This document shows, in pieces, positions 46,971 through 57,917 of a stretch of DNA of 64,000 bases (positions are counted from its first letter, which is position 1; every line of letters begins with the position of its first letter). The translations under genes and the position numbers were made by a program. The DNA comes from Pestalotiopsis fici W106-1. Its lineage: Eukaryota; Ascomycota; Sordariomycetes; Amphisphaeriales; Sporocadaceae. The notes beneath the pieces are model-generated. The model worked only from the letters and a program-made list of their open reading frames with translations, was not told the origin of the DNA and made no database searches. Location: the NCBI RefSeq assembly GCF_000516985.1, contig NW_006917093.1, forward strand, positions 4,752,396 through 4,816,395. Direction: 5' to 3'.

Positions 46971-48145
46971 GGTGGGCGGCGCCTCCCTCGTCGGTCGTTT
47001 TGTAGTCCGGTTTTCTTTTCTTTTCTAGCTTCCAATTCTCAAGGTCTGCTTACCCGGAGGTAAGCTGAAGGGCTACCGAGGACGCATCGGGTGGCTGTAC
47101 GGTAAGCTGGGCCAAAGGAGCGAAGCACAGCTTGAGTTAGTCGACGACGACAGAAGAGAGAAGTCGATTTTGGTGTTTTAAGATATTCCAGGCTCTAGAA
47201 CCGGCAACGGAGACCCATCGCAATTGATGAATTGTGAGCTTGGACAAGCTATTGTGGCTAGTGTAACGCGGCGCCACATAAAATATGGGGTTCTGCCAAA
47301 TCTGATCGCCAAGACTTCACTTGCAGGGATGAGAGTTCTCTTTACGAACCAGAGCGGGTTTGCTCCGAATCACCGACGAGTATACGATGGTCGTATATAG
47401 GCAGTTTTTAGTAGTATTCAGATGAGATTATATTTAGTCCTTTAGTATTATCGAAACTCTATAAGTCATCCATAAGTTATAGCCGGAATATTAGTGCATT
47501 AGGATGGAGGAATATCAAGGACGAAACGCCTGGCTCAAAGTCGGGTTTCAAGGTCCCGTGATGAACTAATCAATGTCATTACCACGTTGGAATAACCTAT
47601 GTTGGATATTCGCGAGTTAACTGTATTATCCTTCCCCCAACTTGTAAGTAAGGCTCTCAACCTCGAAACCAGACACATAACTTACATCAACAGCCAAAGG
47701 CATCTCATATGTCCATTGCGAGTCCAATCCGTTATAAGAGGAAACCCCTGTCCTGGGATGCTTGCAGGAGCCCGAACGCGCTAATCCCAGCCACAGATAG
47801 CGTGATCTCTCACCAACGAGGACGCGGGAAGGAAGCAAACCTCCTATTCTCCCTCGGCCTACTGCCTTCCCATCGGAGCTTTCGAGCTACATCGCGGGCC
47901 TTTTTGGTCATCAATAGCTTACTCTTGGTATTCCGAAATCACCGTGCCTTGTCCACATCTTCCGGGTCGCAGTCCGAGACGCTGCCTTGGTCGCCAAGGA
48001 AGCACGGTGACGAGCAGCTGACGTCCTTGACCGCTCCACGCCAGGACAGATCAGTCAGCCAATAGGTCCCCGACACGGATACATTGAATTCACTACATTG
48101 TCGCTCGAAATTTCTTCATCTCCTTGAGAGCCAGGAAGCTTGACA
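46971..48145. other. Divergent promoter region, MDM10 and F-box gene
   Basis: Both flanking genes start here and point away from each other. An AT-rich patch sits at 47390-47490. No ORF with a domain. Confidence 0.6.
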
Positions 48146-49651
48146 ATGTCTCACACAACTATGAGCTTCCAAATGAATCAGATGGCAACGTCCCCAGCAG
48201 AAACTTGTGGCAGTACGCTCGCCGACCTTTATGCATGCCTAGCCAGAGTCAATAAGCAGCTTGCAGGACTTCCAAAAGCCGTCCCACTGACCACCTCCAA
48301 ATTCGAGAATGCCTGGGTCAGCAGAGATCGCTCAGCAAAAGCACGACAAGAGGCCGCTTCGCGCAAGCGTGGACTATTAGCAGAGCAAGGCTCGCTGAGG
48401 GCAGCCATAGGAAGCAAATCGAAGCGTGGTGTGCGAGAATTGCATGTCTTTGATCTTCCCGAGGAAATAATCTGCCAGATCTTTGAGCACCTACGGGGAT
48501 CGCCCTATGTGGAGGAGGCGAGTGGTCTGGCCTGCTTGCGCCATGCCAGCAAAGATATCAGGAATGTTCGACTAACATGCCGGCGCTTTTACGGGGCAAG
48601 CTCGCATCTTCTCTTGAGCCTTATCACGCTGGACCTAAGTGCAGCCTCGGCGTCGCGCATTCGGGACATATCGCAGCAACCCCTCATCCGCAGAGGTGTG
48701 CGTGGGGTCAAAGTGCAGATGCAATTCTATGACGAAGGTCTAGCGCACAGTCTACGGGACTTTGCCATTTATAATATCGTCAAGCTACGACAAGAGATTC
48801 GGAGGCTGGAAGGCTTATCCGAATGGAACAACAACGAAAAGGATATCAAAAAGGCCAACCTGATTGTGAACTCATGGTTGGCACTAGTCGAGAACCCCCT
48901 TCAGCCAGCTCATGCAATGGACGAGAGGCACCTGCGCTACCAGAATCTGTTGTTGGACGCCCACGAAGAATACAAACTTCTCAGAAAGAAACAGTGCAAC
49001 ACTTTGGAAGATGGAAGCTTTATCAAGGCAGTCGGCCAGGCCTTGAGCCGCATGCCTCAAGTGAAAGGACTTCAGCTATGCGGAGGCAATTGGTTTGACA
49101 ATGTGCGCATAAGATTTGGTGTTCTCAAGAGCGACCATATCCTTCGCCAAGCTCTTTTACTGCCCATGACCTGCCATGAGATGGATTTCCAGCCCATACA
49201 AACCCTCAATGCTTGGGGCCAACTGTTCCACGATCAGAGCAACGCTCAAACAATCTCCAACAGCATATCGCGGCGTGTAGTAGGCAAGAGTCGACGTCAT
49301 GTTCAAAAAGTCATGCTCAGTGACTTTGTTATCTCGACAAGTCTTCTAGAGAACTTTCTCAACTGTCTGGGTGGTTCGCCACTGAAAGTGACATTGAAAA
49401 ACGTGGGCTTGAAAACGGGCACATGGGAAGGGATTTTGGACCTTTTACGGCAGCATGATTACTGCGTCTGGCGAATCGATGAACCTGTTGGTGCGGAGCT
49501 CAACTTGATGGCAGTCGCAGAGAAGCGGCGTATATTCGGCAGTTCAAGATCAAAGTCATCCGAGGGGCTCAGTCTGGCAGAATCTTACATTGCTGGCGTA
49601 CCGGGATTTACCAACCCATTCACAGTCGACACGGCGAGTGACGAAGAGTAG
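48146..49651 (+). CDS. F-box domain protein
   Basis: Probable substrate receptor of an SCF ubiquitin ligase. Started at the ATG at 48146, one exon encodes 501 aa; the in-frame codon six bases upstream is TTG. Residues about 100-155 form an F-box: VFDLPEEIICQIFEHLRG, then VRLTCRRFYGASSHLLL. A basic/helical N-terminal region precedes it, and the C-terminal 340 residues have no recognised repeats such as WD40 or LRR; they are mostly helical with leucine-rich stretches (LENFLNCLGG, MLSDFVISTSLLENF). This is a common fungal type with a single F-box and an undefined substrate-binding part. The target is unknown. The tail is acidic (TASDEE). Confidence 0.85.
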   Translation: MSHTTMSFQMNQMATSPAETCGSTLADLYACLARVNKQLAGLPKAVPLTTSKFENAWVSRDRSAKARQEAASRKRGLLAEQGSLRAAIGSKSKRGVRELHVFDLPEEIICQIFEHLRGSPYVEEASGLACLRHASKDIRNVRLTCRRFYGASSHLLLSLITLDLSAASASRIRDISQQPLIRRGVRGVKVQMQFYDEGLAHSLRDFAIYNIVKLRQEIRRLEGLSEWNNNEKDIKKANLIVNSWLALVENPLQPAHAMDERHLRYQNLLLDAHEEYKLLRKKQCNTLEDGSFIKAVGQALSRMPQVKGLQLCGGNWFDNVRIRFGVLKSDHILRQALLLPMTCHEMDFQPIQTLNAWGQLFHDQSNAQTISNSISRRVVGKSRRHVQKVMLSDFVISTSLLENFLNCLGGSPLKVTLKNVGLKTGTWEGILDLLRQHDYCVWRIDEPVGAELNLMAVAEKRRIFGSSRSKSSEGLSLAESYIAGVPGFTNPFTVDTASDEE

Positions 49652-50311
49652 AGTGCAGCGTCTCAGTGAGCCTTTTACGCGCCATTGCTGATTGAATTAC
49701 AAGCGTCAATTTTTTTTCGGTTCCACTTCATAGAAATGGCAGAATTATAGGAGCATCATCAGTTTTCTAATAAGTAGGTAGGCTGTGCGTGATGGAGCAC
49801 TTGACCCCAATTGATTGTTAAATGAGATATGGTTTGACTGTGACCAAGCATACCGGGCTTGTATTGATATAGTCTTGAATCATAACACTGGGATATTTTC
49901 GAATGACTTGAGAATGGGTCTTATGTGTAGGCCTTGAGCATTGTAGCTTGAACGTTCTATCACGATATACTCCCATGAGAGATTCAGCCTATCCAGTCCC
50001 CGGGTATTCCCTATAACTTTGTGTTGCGCATATGTGGAATGAACCCCAGTCAACTTTTACATATTCAAGTATTGTTCTAACCGCCCTTGTCGTGTATCAC
50101 CAGAAACCAACTGTCCATGTCATCATTCCGGGCCAACAAACAGCCATTGGCCAGCGCTTCTCATCTCTAGCGTCTTCCATAATGGGTATATATTATTCAT
50201 ATTCGCCTGTCCACAAAGTCAGCCGTCGCCCTCAAGCGTATCTGGTTCTTTCAGCAACGTACTCCTTTTCCCTATTCAAAAAACCAAGTCGGCTAACCAT
50301 TCGAATTTCCT
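49652..50311. other. Convergent intergenic region
   Basis: 3' flanks of the F-box gene and of the small secreted protein gene. T run at 49709-49717. No gene seen. Confidence 0.55.
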
Positions 50312-50585
50312 TTATTTGCCGATAGCCGCACCTTCAGCAGCAGCCGCAGCACCCTCGGCGGCGGCGCCTTCAAACGTGAGAGCACCATCACCTACTACCC
50401 TATAGTTTTGAACATTAGATCAGATCGGCTAACGGCCTGAGGCTGAGTGATTCGGGAGACAAAGTCTGTCTCTTTGGGACTTACAAGGCAGGCGAGTAGG
50501 CACCGAGGTTGATGTTGAGCGGGGCGGCGACGGCAAACGAGGCCAGTGTCGCAAAGACGAGAGCAAAAGCGGTTCGGGCGTACAT
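50312..50585 (-). CDS. Small secreted alanine-rich protein
   Basis: Two short exons, 50585-50485 and 50399-50312, join through an 85-nt intron with GTAAGT donor and CTATAG acceptor into a 62-aa protein. The first 20 residues (MYARTAFALVFATLASFAVA) are a signal peptide with an Ala-x-Ala cleavage site. The mature part begins APLNINLGAYSPALVVGDG, the intron falls inside it, and the rest is Ala/Glu/Gly-rich with a repeated EGAA unit, ending in GK. There are no cysteines, so it is not a classic cysteine-rich effector. Each exon is too short to stand out as an ORF, so the gene is easily missed. I recall similar small fungal secreted proteins beginning APLNINLGAYSPAL, but no function. Confidence 0.75.
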
Positions 50586-53578
50586 TTTTTGTAAAGGGTT
50601 GGGAAAAGGATATTAAGTGGGAATATCTGGTTTGTTTAGGTGTTGAATTGGCAAAGCAAATTTCGACTTGTTCGCAGTTGGGATGGTGCAAGAGTATCGC
50701 GAGATCGTGTCGTCGTATATTCGTTCAGATGAGAGATGGGCCAGACCTGGGCACGTGAAATGAAAGTATAAGGAACCTTGGTGCACCAGTGCACTTCTAA
50801 TTACCAAAGCAAAATCAAAAGATGAGACGAAAAAAAGATGAAAGCTGGCTGAGAATAGAAGGTAGCAGAAAGAGGAGTTGTTCAAGCGAGAAAAGCGAGA
50901 CGACGGGCACTTCTTATTCATCTGGGATCCCTATTGTTAGAAAAGCTGCATTTGCCCAGATGGCTTGGTAAGAGTTTCGCCATTCTTGGGATTTTGTTTC
51001 GTCAGGGTCGTGGTCGCGGGCGTGCCCCCTGGGCCAAGAGACTTGGCGATGCTTCACATGTGGGCCAAGCGTGGGATCGGCCTCGAGTTTTGTGAGAGCG
51101 ACGACGACGCTCGTGTGTTTTAGGCTGCGGGCGATGAATTAACCAAGAAATGTGTTTTTCAGAGTTCTCTAGCAGTTAATTTGCAATAACTCTGCTTGAG
51201 AACGATGATAATGCAATGTTAAATGTCTGGCGTTGTTTGTATACCCCGCGCGATTAGAGGTTGCGTGTGCAGACTATAGGTAATATACAGTCTGAAGTCA
51301 TTGCGGGAGGACGACTCATCTTTATCCGAGCAAGTGATGACGAGACTAATCAAGGTAGGGGAGAATCTGAACTAGAAAGAACTTGTAATTCTATGCCTCG
51401 ATTCAATTCATAGGCAACGTCTGTGGTGCTAGATACCTAGTAGTGTATTGTTGCGCATCTTCCCTATTCGGTCGCGCCCCAGCCCAGGATTGCCGAGAGC
51501 TCTGACACCCCCGCCAAGTAGTTCAACACATCTTGGCTGGTCTCACACGGACGGTTAGAGCACCATGGCGCGTATCACAACGCAAAAAATAATCCACTTG
51601 ATAAGTGCCGTTCGCAATGATAGTTGGCGAACCAAGACGCTTCCCCGTGGAGAGAAAGCTTGATAAAAATCCGTCTCGTCAAACGCAGGTGAGTCTAGAT
51701 CGCCTCGTCGTCTAATCTGGAGTCCAGAGTCCAGAGTCCAGACTATGATTCTGGATTGTGGAGCCCAGTCTTGACTAGTTTATTCTTGTGTTGCGCAATA
51801 CCATCAGCGTCGTGAAACTTGACAGGAGACAGTAGTTCATGAGCGACTCCAACCCTTCTCTTCTGAACTCAAGAATCATGTATCTGAATGATAGAGCTAC
51901 AGGCAATTATTACACACAACAGTCAAGGTGCTGTACTTCAATGATTGCCAGATTTAGAATAGCAAGGTAATGAAAAAGTCAATATAATGATAATTTCCCT
52001 GATGATGCATCTTTGCGAAGAAAAGAAAATTGAGGTTAGTAACGGAGAATTTCGGCATTGCCTCTTTCTGAATGCTTTGATTATCATTGACCAGTTCTTG
52101 CTGCCTCGACTAACGGCGTCTCTGTGAGGACAATGTTACCAACCATAGTATCGCCAAGTCTGGGAGTCACACAAAGGTTGGTGGTATCAACCATGTGTGA
52201 TCTCACAATGTATCTGTGTGCCCTCTAAAAAGATATGTTAACATGAAAGAAGGCGGATGAAAACGACAGCTAGTCTTGGTGTAGGTCACATGTCATATCA
52301 ACAGCAAAGCCATGGACAACATACTGACAATGCGGATGCTGAAATAGCATGGTTACAGTTGACTACCCAAGCCTTGACCAATAATGGTCAATGCTACCTA
52401 TATTCCTAGGATCCGAAAAGTGACGAGCAATATAATTGGTCCTATTGGTCAACAAACCCTTGACAGAACAAAGGTTGCATCCATGGAGATGTACGAGCAT
52501 TAACATGATCAATGCAATTTCTCATCGAAATATCCAGTTATGCATGTATTTTACTCACTACTACCAACCAAGGAATGGAAAGATTTGGGCTTATCAAGAT
52601 CATGCGATGCAGTGATACAATCTCATCTACTATCTTTGGATCTTGCTGGAAGATGATTGAGATATGAGTACTAGCTGGTGTAATTACCAAGAGACAACCG
52701 TGAAAACATTCGACAGATGACGAGTGGTGGCAACTGCTCTTGGACTATGCTAGATCTCTCTATAAATTGCCGTAACACAAAAATCGATACAAAAATCGAG
52801 CAACAGTGACATGTTGGAACACAGCGAGTGGGTAATTGCTGGACAGAAAATGTAACTATAGGCCGATCAAAAACAGTACTGGAGTTACAACTGATGATCA
52901 CTCTTGGAACATTTCCAGCGCAGGCGACACGCGGTGGCACCTATCTGAACTCAAAAGATGTCGATGAAAGAAGGATCAAGTGACATGACAGTGATTTTCT
53001 CTAAATTGGAGGGGAGGAATCCCTCACATGAACTTCTTGGCCCTGGCGGTAACTCAACAGGAAAATTACTTGTCTCTGCCCTACGGCTTGTTCTTTAAAG
53101 ACACTGCAATATCCAAGTTACTGAGAGTCACCCGTTGAACCACTGTCCGTTCTTTGTAGGAGGAAAAAAAGGTAATTGCACACGGGCCGTCATTGAGCGA
53201 GTTCAACTTATAGAATACCCAAAGACAGCTCAAAGAAACATGCATATCTCAATTACCCGAATAGCCGTTGTGAATCAATAGAGATGATAATCAAGACGCA
53301 AGGACTATCTTCAATGATATATTATATATTATTCTCGCTTATTTAGGAGACGTCTATAACCAAGAAATGTGACAATATGAAGCAATCAAAACTCCAACTA
53401 TGAACACGAAGTCGGCACTTCGCGACTTCCTGATGAACTTGACTTTAATCATCCATTGCAGTTCGCAGTGTCCTCAGTTATAATGAGAGCATCTATCTAG
53501 TTTTTGTATTTGAATACTCTGTCATGCGGTATACGATATCCAATATGATCATTGGCATTATCATTATATGCATGGCCA
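50586..53578. other. Intergenic, 3 kb, AT-richer
   Basis: Upstream of the small secreted protein gene and downstream of the GNAT gene. A short tandem AGAGTCC repeat lies at 51719-51742. From about 51850 to 53500 the sequence is visibly richer in A and T than neighbouring coding DNA. ORFs are short (longest 102 codons) and domainless. It may be old repeat-derived DNA altered by C-to-T mutation, but I see no transposon motif to prove it. Confidence 0.5.
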
Positions 53579-54256
53579 TCACGAGCTATGATTCCTCCAC
53601 ATATGAGCATATTCCATTTTGAGTCCATCCCCCAAGACGTCTTTTGTGCGGCCAACGACCTCGAATCCAAATTGACGGTAAAGGGCTTCACCAGCGGGCG
53701 AGGCTTCCAGATATGCATCCAGCTTCAACGCGTCCAAGCGATTACAGGCCCACGACATGAGCGATTTGCCCACCCCACGACGCTGAAAGGTTGGGTCGAC
53801 GCACATGTATCTTATGTATATACACTCGTTATGTTTCACATGTTTCTGTTTCTCGTTGTGGATGAACCGTAGAAACGTCTCCGCTCTTCGACGTCTGTCC
53901 TCGTCCTCGATCCAAGGTGCCTGGATAGTGATGCGCGCCCAGTCCGGGTCGTCGCTGGCAGAACGCAGTGGCGTCACCACCTTTTCACGGTCGTTGGAAG
54001 CAGCATCCGGGTCTGGAAAATAAAACATGCCGAAGCCCGCCACACGCCCGTCGGACACCTGCGCCTTGGCGACGATCAACCCAGGGTTAGCACGCATGTG
54101 TTGAGCGTGCCTCTCGGCCATGATGGACATGTTGGCAGGGCTTGCTTCGCCGGACACGAGCGTTTCATGCCCAAAGGCACCAATGGCAGCAAACTGAATC
54201 CTGACCAGATCATCGAGGTCGGCTTCTGAGGCGGGTTGTATCGAGATTCCTGCCAT
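53579..54256 (-). CDS. GNAT-family N-acetyltransferase
   Basis: Acetyl-CoA-dependent acetyltransferase of the Gcn5-related family, 225 aa when started at the ATG at 54256 (MAGISIQPASEADLDDLVRI). The open frame runs further upstream to 54439, but that part has no family similarity and is probably leader. Motif A is clear near residues 160-180: IRYMCVDPTFQRRGVGKSLM, with QRRGVGKS binding the acetyl-CoA pyrophosphate. Motif B follows as AYLEASPAGEALYRQFGFEVVG, with the usual Tyr and YRQFGF. This pattern is common in fungal GNATs that modify small molecules such as amines. Substrate not predictable. No introns seen. Confidence 0.9.
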   Translation of the reverse strand: MAGISIQPASEADLDDLVRIQFAAIGAFGHETLVSGEASPANMSIMAERHAQHMRANPGLIVAKAQVSDGRVAGFGMFYFPDPDAASNDREKVVTPLRSASDDPDWARITIQAPWIEDEDRRRRAETFLRFIHNEKQKHVKHNECIYIRYMCVDPTFQRRGVGKSLMSWACNRLDALKLDAYLEASPAGEALYRQFGFEVVGRTKDVLGDGLKMEYAHMWRNHSS

Positions 54257-56227
54257 TATACCAATGCAGAAGATAATATTCTCAAGGGTGCTAGCAGGGT
54301 GCACCAGGGCAATTTCTTCTTCGCGACTGTTGTTATTGACGATGATGATATCAAAGCAGTTGACAGATGTCGTTTGAAGTTCATGCTTACGGCCCCTCCG
54401 GTGGCCGGGCTCGTTTGTACCTGCATACATGATCGCCATTTCATGCCCGTGTCAGATCTCCGAGCCGAGGCTGTCACGTGAAAAATGACAGTGATCCATC
54501 ATTGAGGATTGACAGGTGCCTGATACGTCGAGATGGGATGAGGAGCCTTTACTCTCTGGCCCCCCTGTCATGATGAGGCTTAGTCACTCGCCTGAGGCTT
54601 TCGCACGGTCACTCAGTCGGTCGCTCGTTTTAGGAAATCTGTACGGTATCATCCGAGTCAGCGAAAGCAAGCAGCAACATTCTCACATCCGGGTCGTGCG
54701 AGCTGCGGGTCATAACAGGACGTTTTATCGAGGGCGCAGAAAAGAAATGGTTCGATTCAGGTTGACCTCGACAGTGAGTGGTTCCTAGGTTAATATAAAA
54801 ATTGTGATTCATCAATGACCTTATATCACTCTGGCCTTCCCGGTATTTGTTAATAATATGACGGCCGGATTAATTAAGAAAAATAGATGAAGACATAGAT
54901 AACCGTCCGAATGGAACCTTGGTGGAAATTCCGAGAACGAGTAGTGCCAATACCAGGGTCACAGGGCTTAGCCAGTAGTGTTTGGAGACCCTGGTCAGGC
55001 CTGTTTCGACGCCGTTGGTGATGGTACCCAGATACATAGTTGAACAGTACAGCAAGTACATACAGTAGGTGTGTAGGCGATCAGTCTACAAGTAATTCGT
55101 AGATAGCGTGCAGTGTATGTATGCTCTCAGCTGGCACGTGTATGTAGGGCAAGTAATTAGGTCGCATCCTGTATCAGCAGGATTGAGGCGCTGTCAGGCT
55201 AACCGAGCTTTCGAGTCGTACGGTAGTCCATAGTAGAGAGTCCAGGTCGTCCTGGCTGTCAACCATTTCAGGAAAGGACATACATAACCGAGATGAGCTC
55301 TTGTGTGACAGCCGCCTAGGAATGCGACTGTGCGACTGTGAAGTACGGATGAGTGATTTCATTGTCTTTTGACAATGGCTCATGTATTGTAACCTCGAAT
55401 GAGAATGGCCTCGTGTCTTGTCCGTCGCTTCGCAGGTTGATCGATTCTACGTGACACTGCACAAGCCACAACCAATATCAAGTCGAGCACTGAACCAGCA
55501 CTGGAGTCGGAGTGGTATTGAAGTGGATGATAACACCACCCAAGAGCAACAGATAAAAGCAAAAGCAGCAGCCATTTGTATGCGTAAGTATCTCTAGGGA
55601 GAAGAATGTCAATATTTACAAGGGTTCTGATCAAATAATAGGGGCACCGTGCAGCCATTCGGGATATTCCATCGCAGAAAACTGCTAATTCTAGCAACCA
55701 GTTACACCTCAGTCTCGCCCTTTTTTTTTTATTTTTTTTGTTCTCCTTACAACATGTCCACGATGAGGTTTACAGCGTTTTATGATTCACTCGGACCACT
55801 ACCCACGTGGGAATCCATAACGTAGAACAAAACACTCACCTGAGGGAATGGCCGAGGGAAGGGTGAGAAAAAAAAAAACGTGCCATAGATCCTTACCACC
55901 ATCTACCTAAAAATGCTCCGTACTCTAGCATCGGACCCCACCAAAAGGCGCGCGAATACCCCCCGGTGGCCCCCCCCGGTTTTCCGATATAGATGTGACA
56001 TGCCCAGTGCACTTCCACTGTAAACCCATGGAAAACCCAGCCTAGAAAGGTCTCTTGGGTTTCTTTTTCTGTGAAAATTTCGAGTTGGTGATGACTCGCT
56101 CGCTGATACTGCAAGGAGAGAATGAGAGAGACCGAGGATGCAAGCAATTGTTTCCCACCGGTCAGTGGTCCAATGTCATGCAATGGAAGAATAGCACAAC
56201 TACCGTCATCTTTTCGCGAGAAACGAC

Positions 56228-56229
<2 letters not shown>

Positions 56230-56258
<29 letters not shown>
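56230..56258. repeat. AC microsatellite
   Basis: About fourteen AC units. It would be variable between strains. No gene within 400 bp. Confidence 0.95.
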
Positions 56259-56751
56259 ACTACCCGTCAACTCGTCTAACGACAATCTTTCTGACTGCGT
56301 GAGGAGGCAACATGTTTATTGATCTCGTGATACTCGATTACCTCTAGGTCCGCCAGTCAGACGCCACCGGCCGTCGTCGAGAACGCCCCTCGGAACCAAG
56401 TCCCCAGGGCCGAGTTCGTGCAAGGGCCATACGAGGTCCGGCCCTTGGCCTTCTTGGTGTCGTGCATCGCTCTGCCATTGGCCTCATGCCCCTGTCCAGC
56501 CCGGAGACCCGTTTCGATCCTCGCTTCCTACGCGCGGAATCCAATTTTCGTCGACGCGACCCCCATTCACCTGCGTCCAGGTTGCCGGGTGCAAATTCCC
56601 CGCGGTCCCCTGTCAGCGTTGTTCACTGCTGCTGGCCTTGCTCGTCGTTGGCCCACTCATCATCATGAGCCCATGGCCAGACGTGTGGGACATCGTCGAC
56701 ATGGTGGACCATGTTTTGCAGCTATGTATTCATCTTCCCAGGTCACACATC

Positions 56752-57010
56752 TCACAAATATTCCTCTTCCGGAATTGAGAATCCGTTCTTTTGCTTCTCC
56801 ACGATGCTTTTCTCCCACAACCCGGCCTCGACCGTGTCCGATGACCAGTACATAGACAGAATGATCGGCCACATGGCATCAATCCCGATTTGTATAGGGT
56901 CCCGCCATCTCGTTTCAGCAAAGTTCCGATGGTCCTGGAAAGAAACTGACTGCGCCCACTGCGTGAGACCCACGACGTTCCAAGATGCTGCAACCTTCTT
57001 TTTTCATAGA
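56752..57010 (-). pseudogene. Possible coding remnant or terminal exon
   Basis: The minus-strand frame after a TGA at about 57011 runs to a TGA ending at 56752 and reads WNVVGLTQWAQSVSFQDHR, then NFAETRWRDPIQIGIDAMWP and a tail ending FSIPEEEYL. Residue composition (several Trp, balanced charge, no low complexity) looks like real protein. A possible acceptor (TTGCAG) sits just upstream at about 56999. I could not find a matching upstream exon, so it may be a relic of a decayed gene or the last exon of one with short exons. The family is not recognised. Confidence 0.3.
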
Positions 57011-57917
57011 ATCACTGCTAGTTTGCAGACTAGATTCGTTTCCGGCAACGTGGCTCGCGGATGATCGCGCGAGTATATTCTGGCCTCCCAGTGCCGCCGG
57101 CACTTGCTCGAGAAGAAGAAGATAAGCAAGTCTTGTGCTGGTCGGTCAATATGTAGTACTTGTGGTACAAATGTGATTGGGAAATATGGCCTTCCCACTC
57201 GCCCGGGTGCCATTCCGCAGTGTACATGTGCAGGAACACGAAGCAATAACGGTTACCGTACTGTACGTATTGTAACGCACAGACGAAAGTGTCCTTGTGT
57301 CTGCGCAGACTCTTATTCCCGCCCGTTGAGATCCTGCCGAACCCTTCATCCGCTATACAGAACTCCAAGCTTGACTGTCAAGATGACTAGCCAACAGCGT
57401 CATCGTCAACATATCTGAGATTCGTTGAACCCTCATCCCCGCACGGGTCCACGCGGCTTGCCACATCCAGCCGGGTATCGACTTCTTTTTGACAGCAGTC
57501 GAAAGAATATAGAAAATCCGTCAACTATCCACCATATGGGAATCCCGGGTCCACCGCGTGTCGTATACCTCCATTGGCCAATTGCTCTTTGTACTCTGTT
57601 TGGTGGAGAAAGTTTCATACCCTTGGCAACGTTGTGATCCCCCTCCATCAGCCTGGACCGGGGGGTCTAGTCACAACAGATGATGTACTGGAAAGTCTCC
57701 AATCTTGGCACCAAAGATGACGACTCCTAGCAAGCATATTAAACTCGCAGGGATGTGGCCATCTGGTTGACTTATTCAATCTCGCTTCTGCGCTCTCTCA
57801 GATGTCAAGCAGCAGTTGTTCATCCTTCAACCTTCTTCTCGTCGTGCCCAAACATCCCGTTTCTATCTCGTGTGTTTGTTTGTTCGAGGAGATATTCGGC
57901 CCACCAGAGATGTGAAC

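Larger units (their letters stand above)
54257..57917. other. Intergenic, 3.7 kb
   Basis: Between the GNAT gene and the PTH11-like receptor gene, which are divergent. It holds T-rich runs (55720-55740), an AC microsatellite (56230-56258), a GC-richer block at about 56340-56720, and a coding-like fragment on the minus strand at 56752-57010 (listed separately). No complete gene could be built. Confidence 0.5.

Noticed and set aside
54257..54439. Upstream extension of the GNAT frame
   Set aside because: The family's conserved start matches the ATG at 54256; the extra 61 residues have no family similarity.
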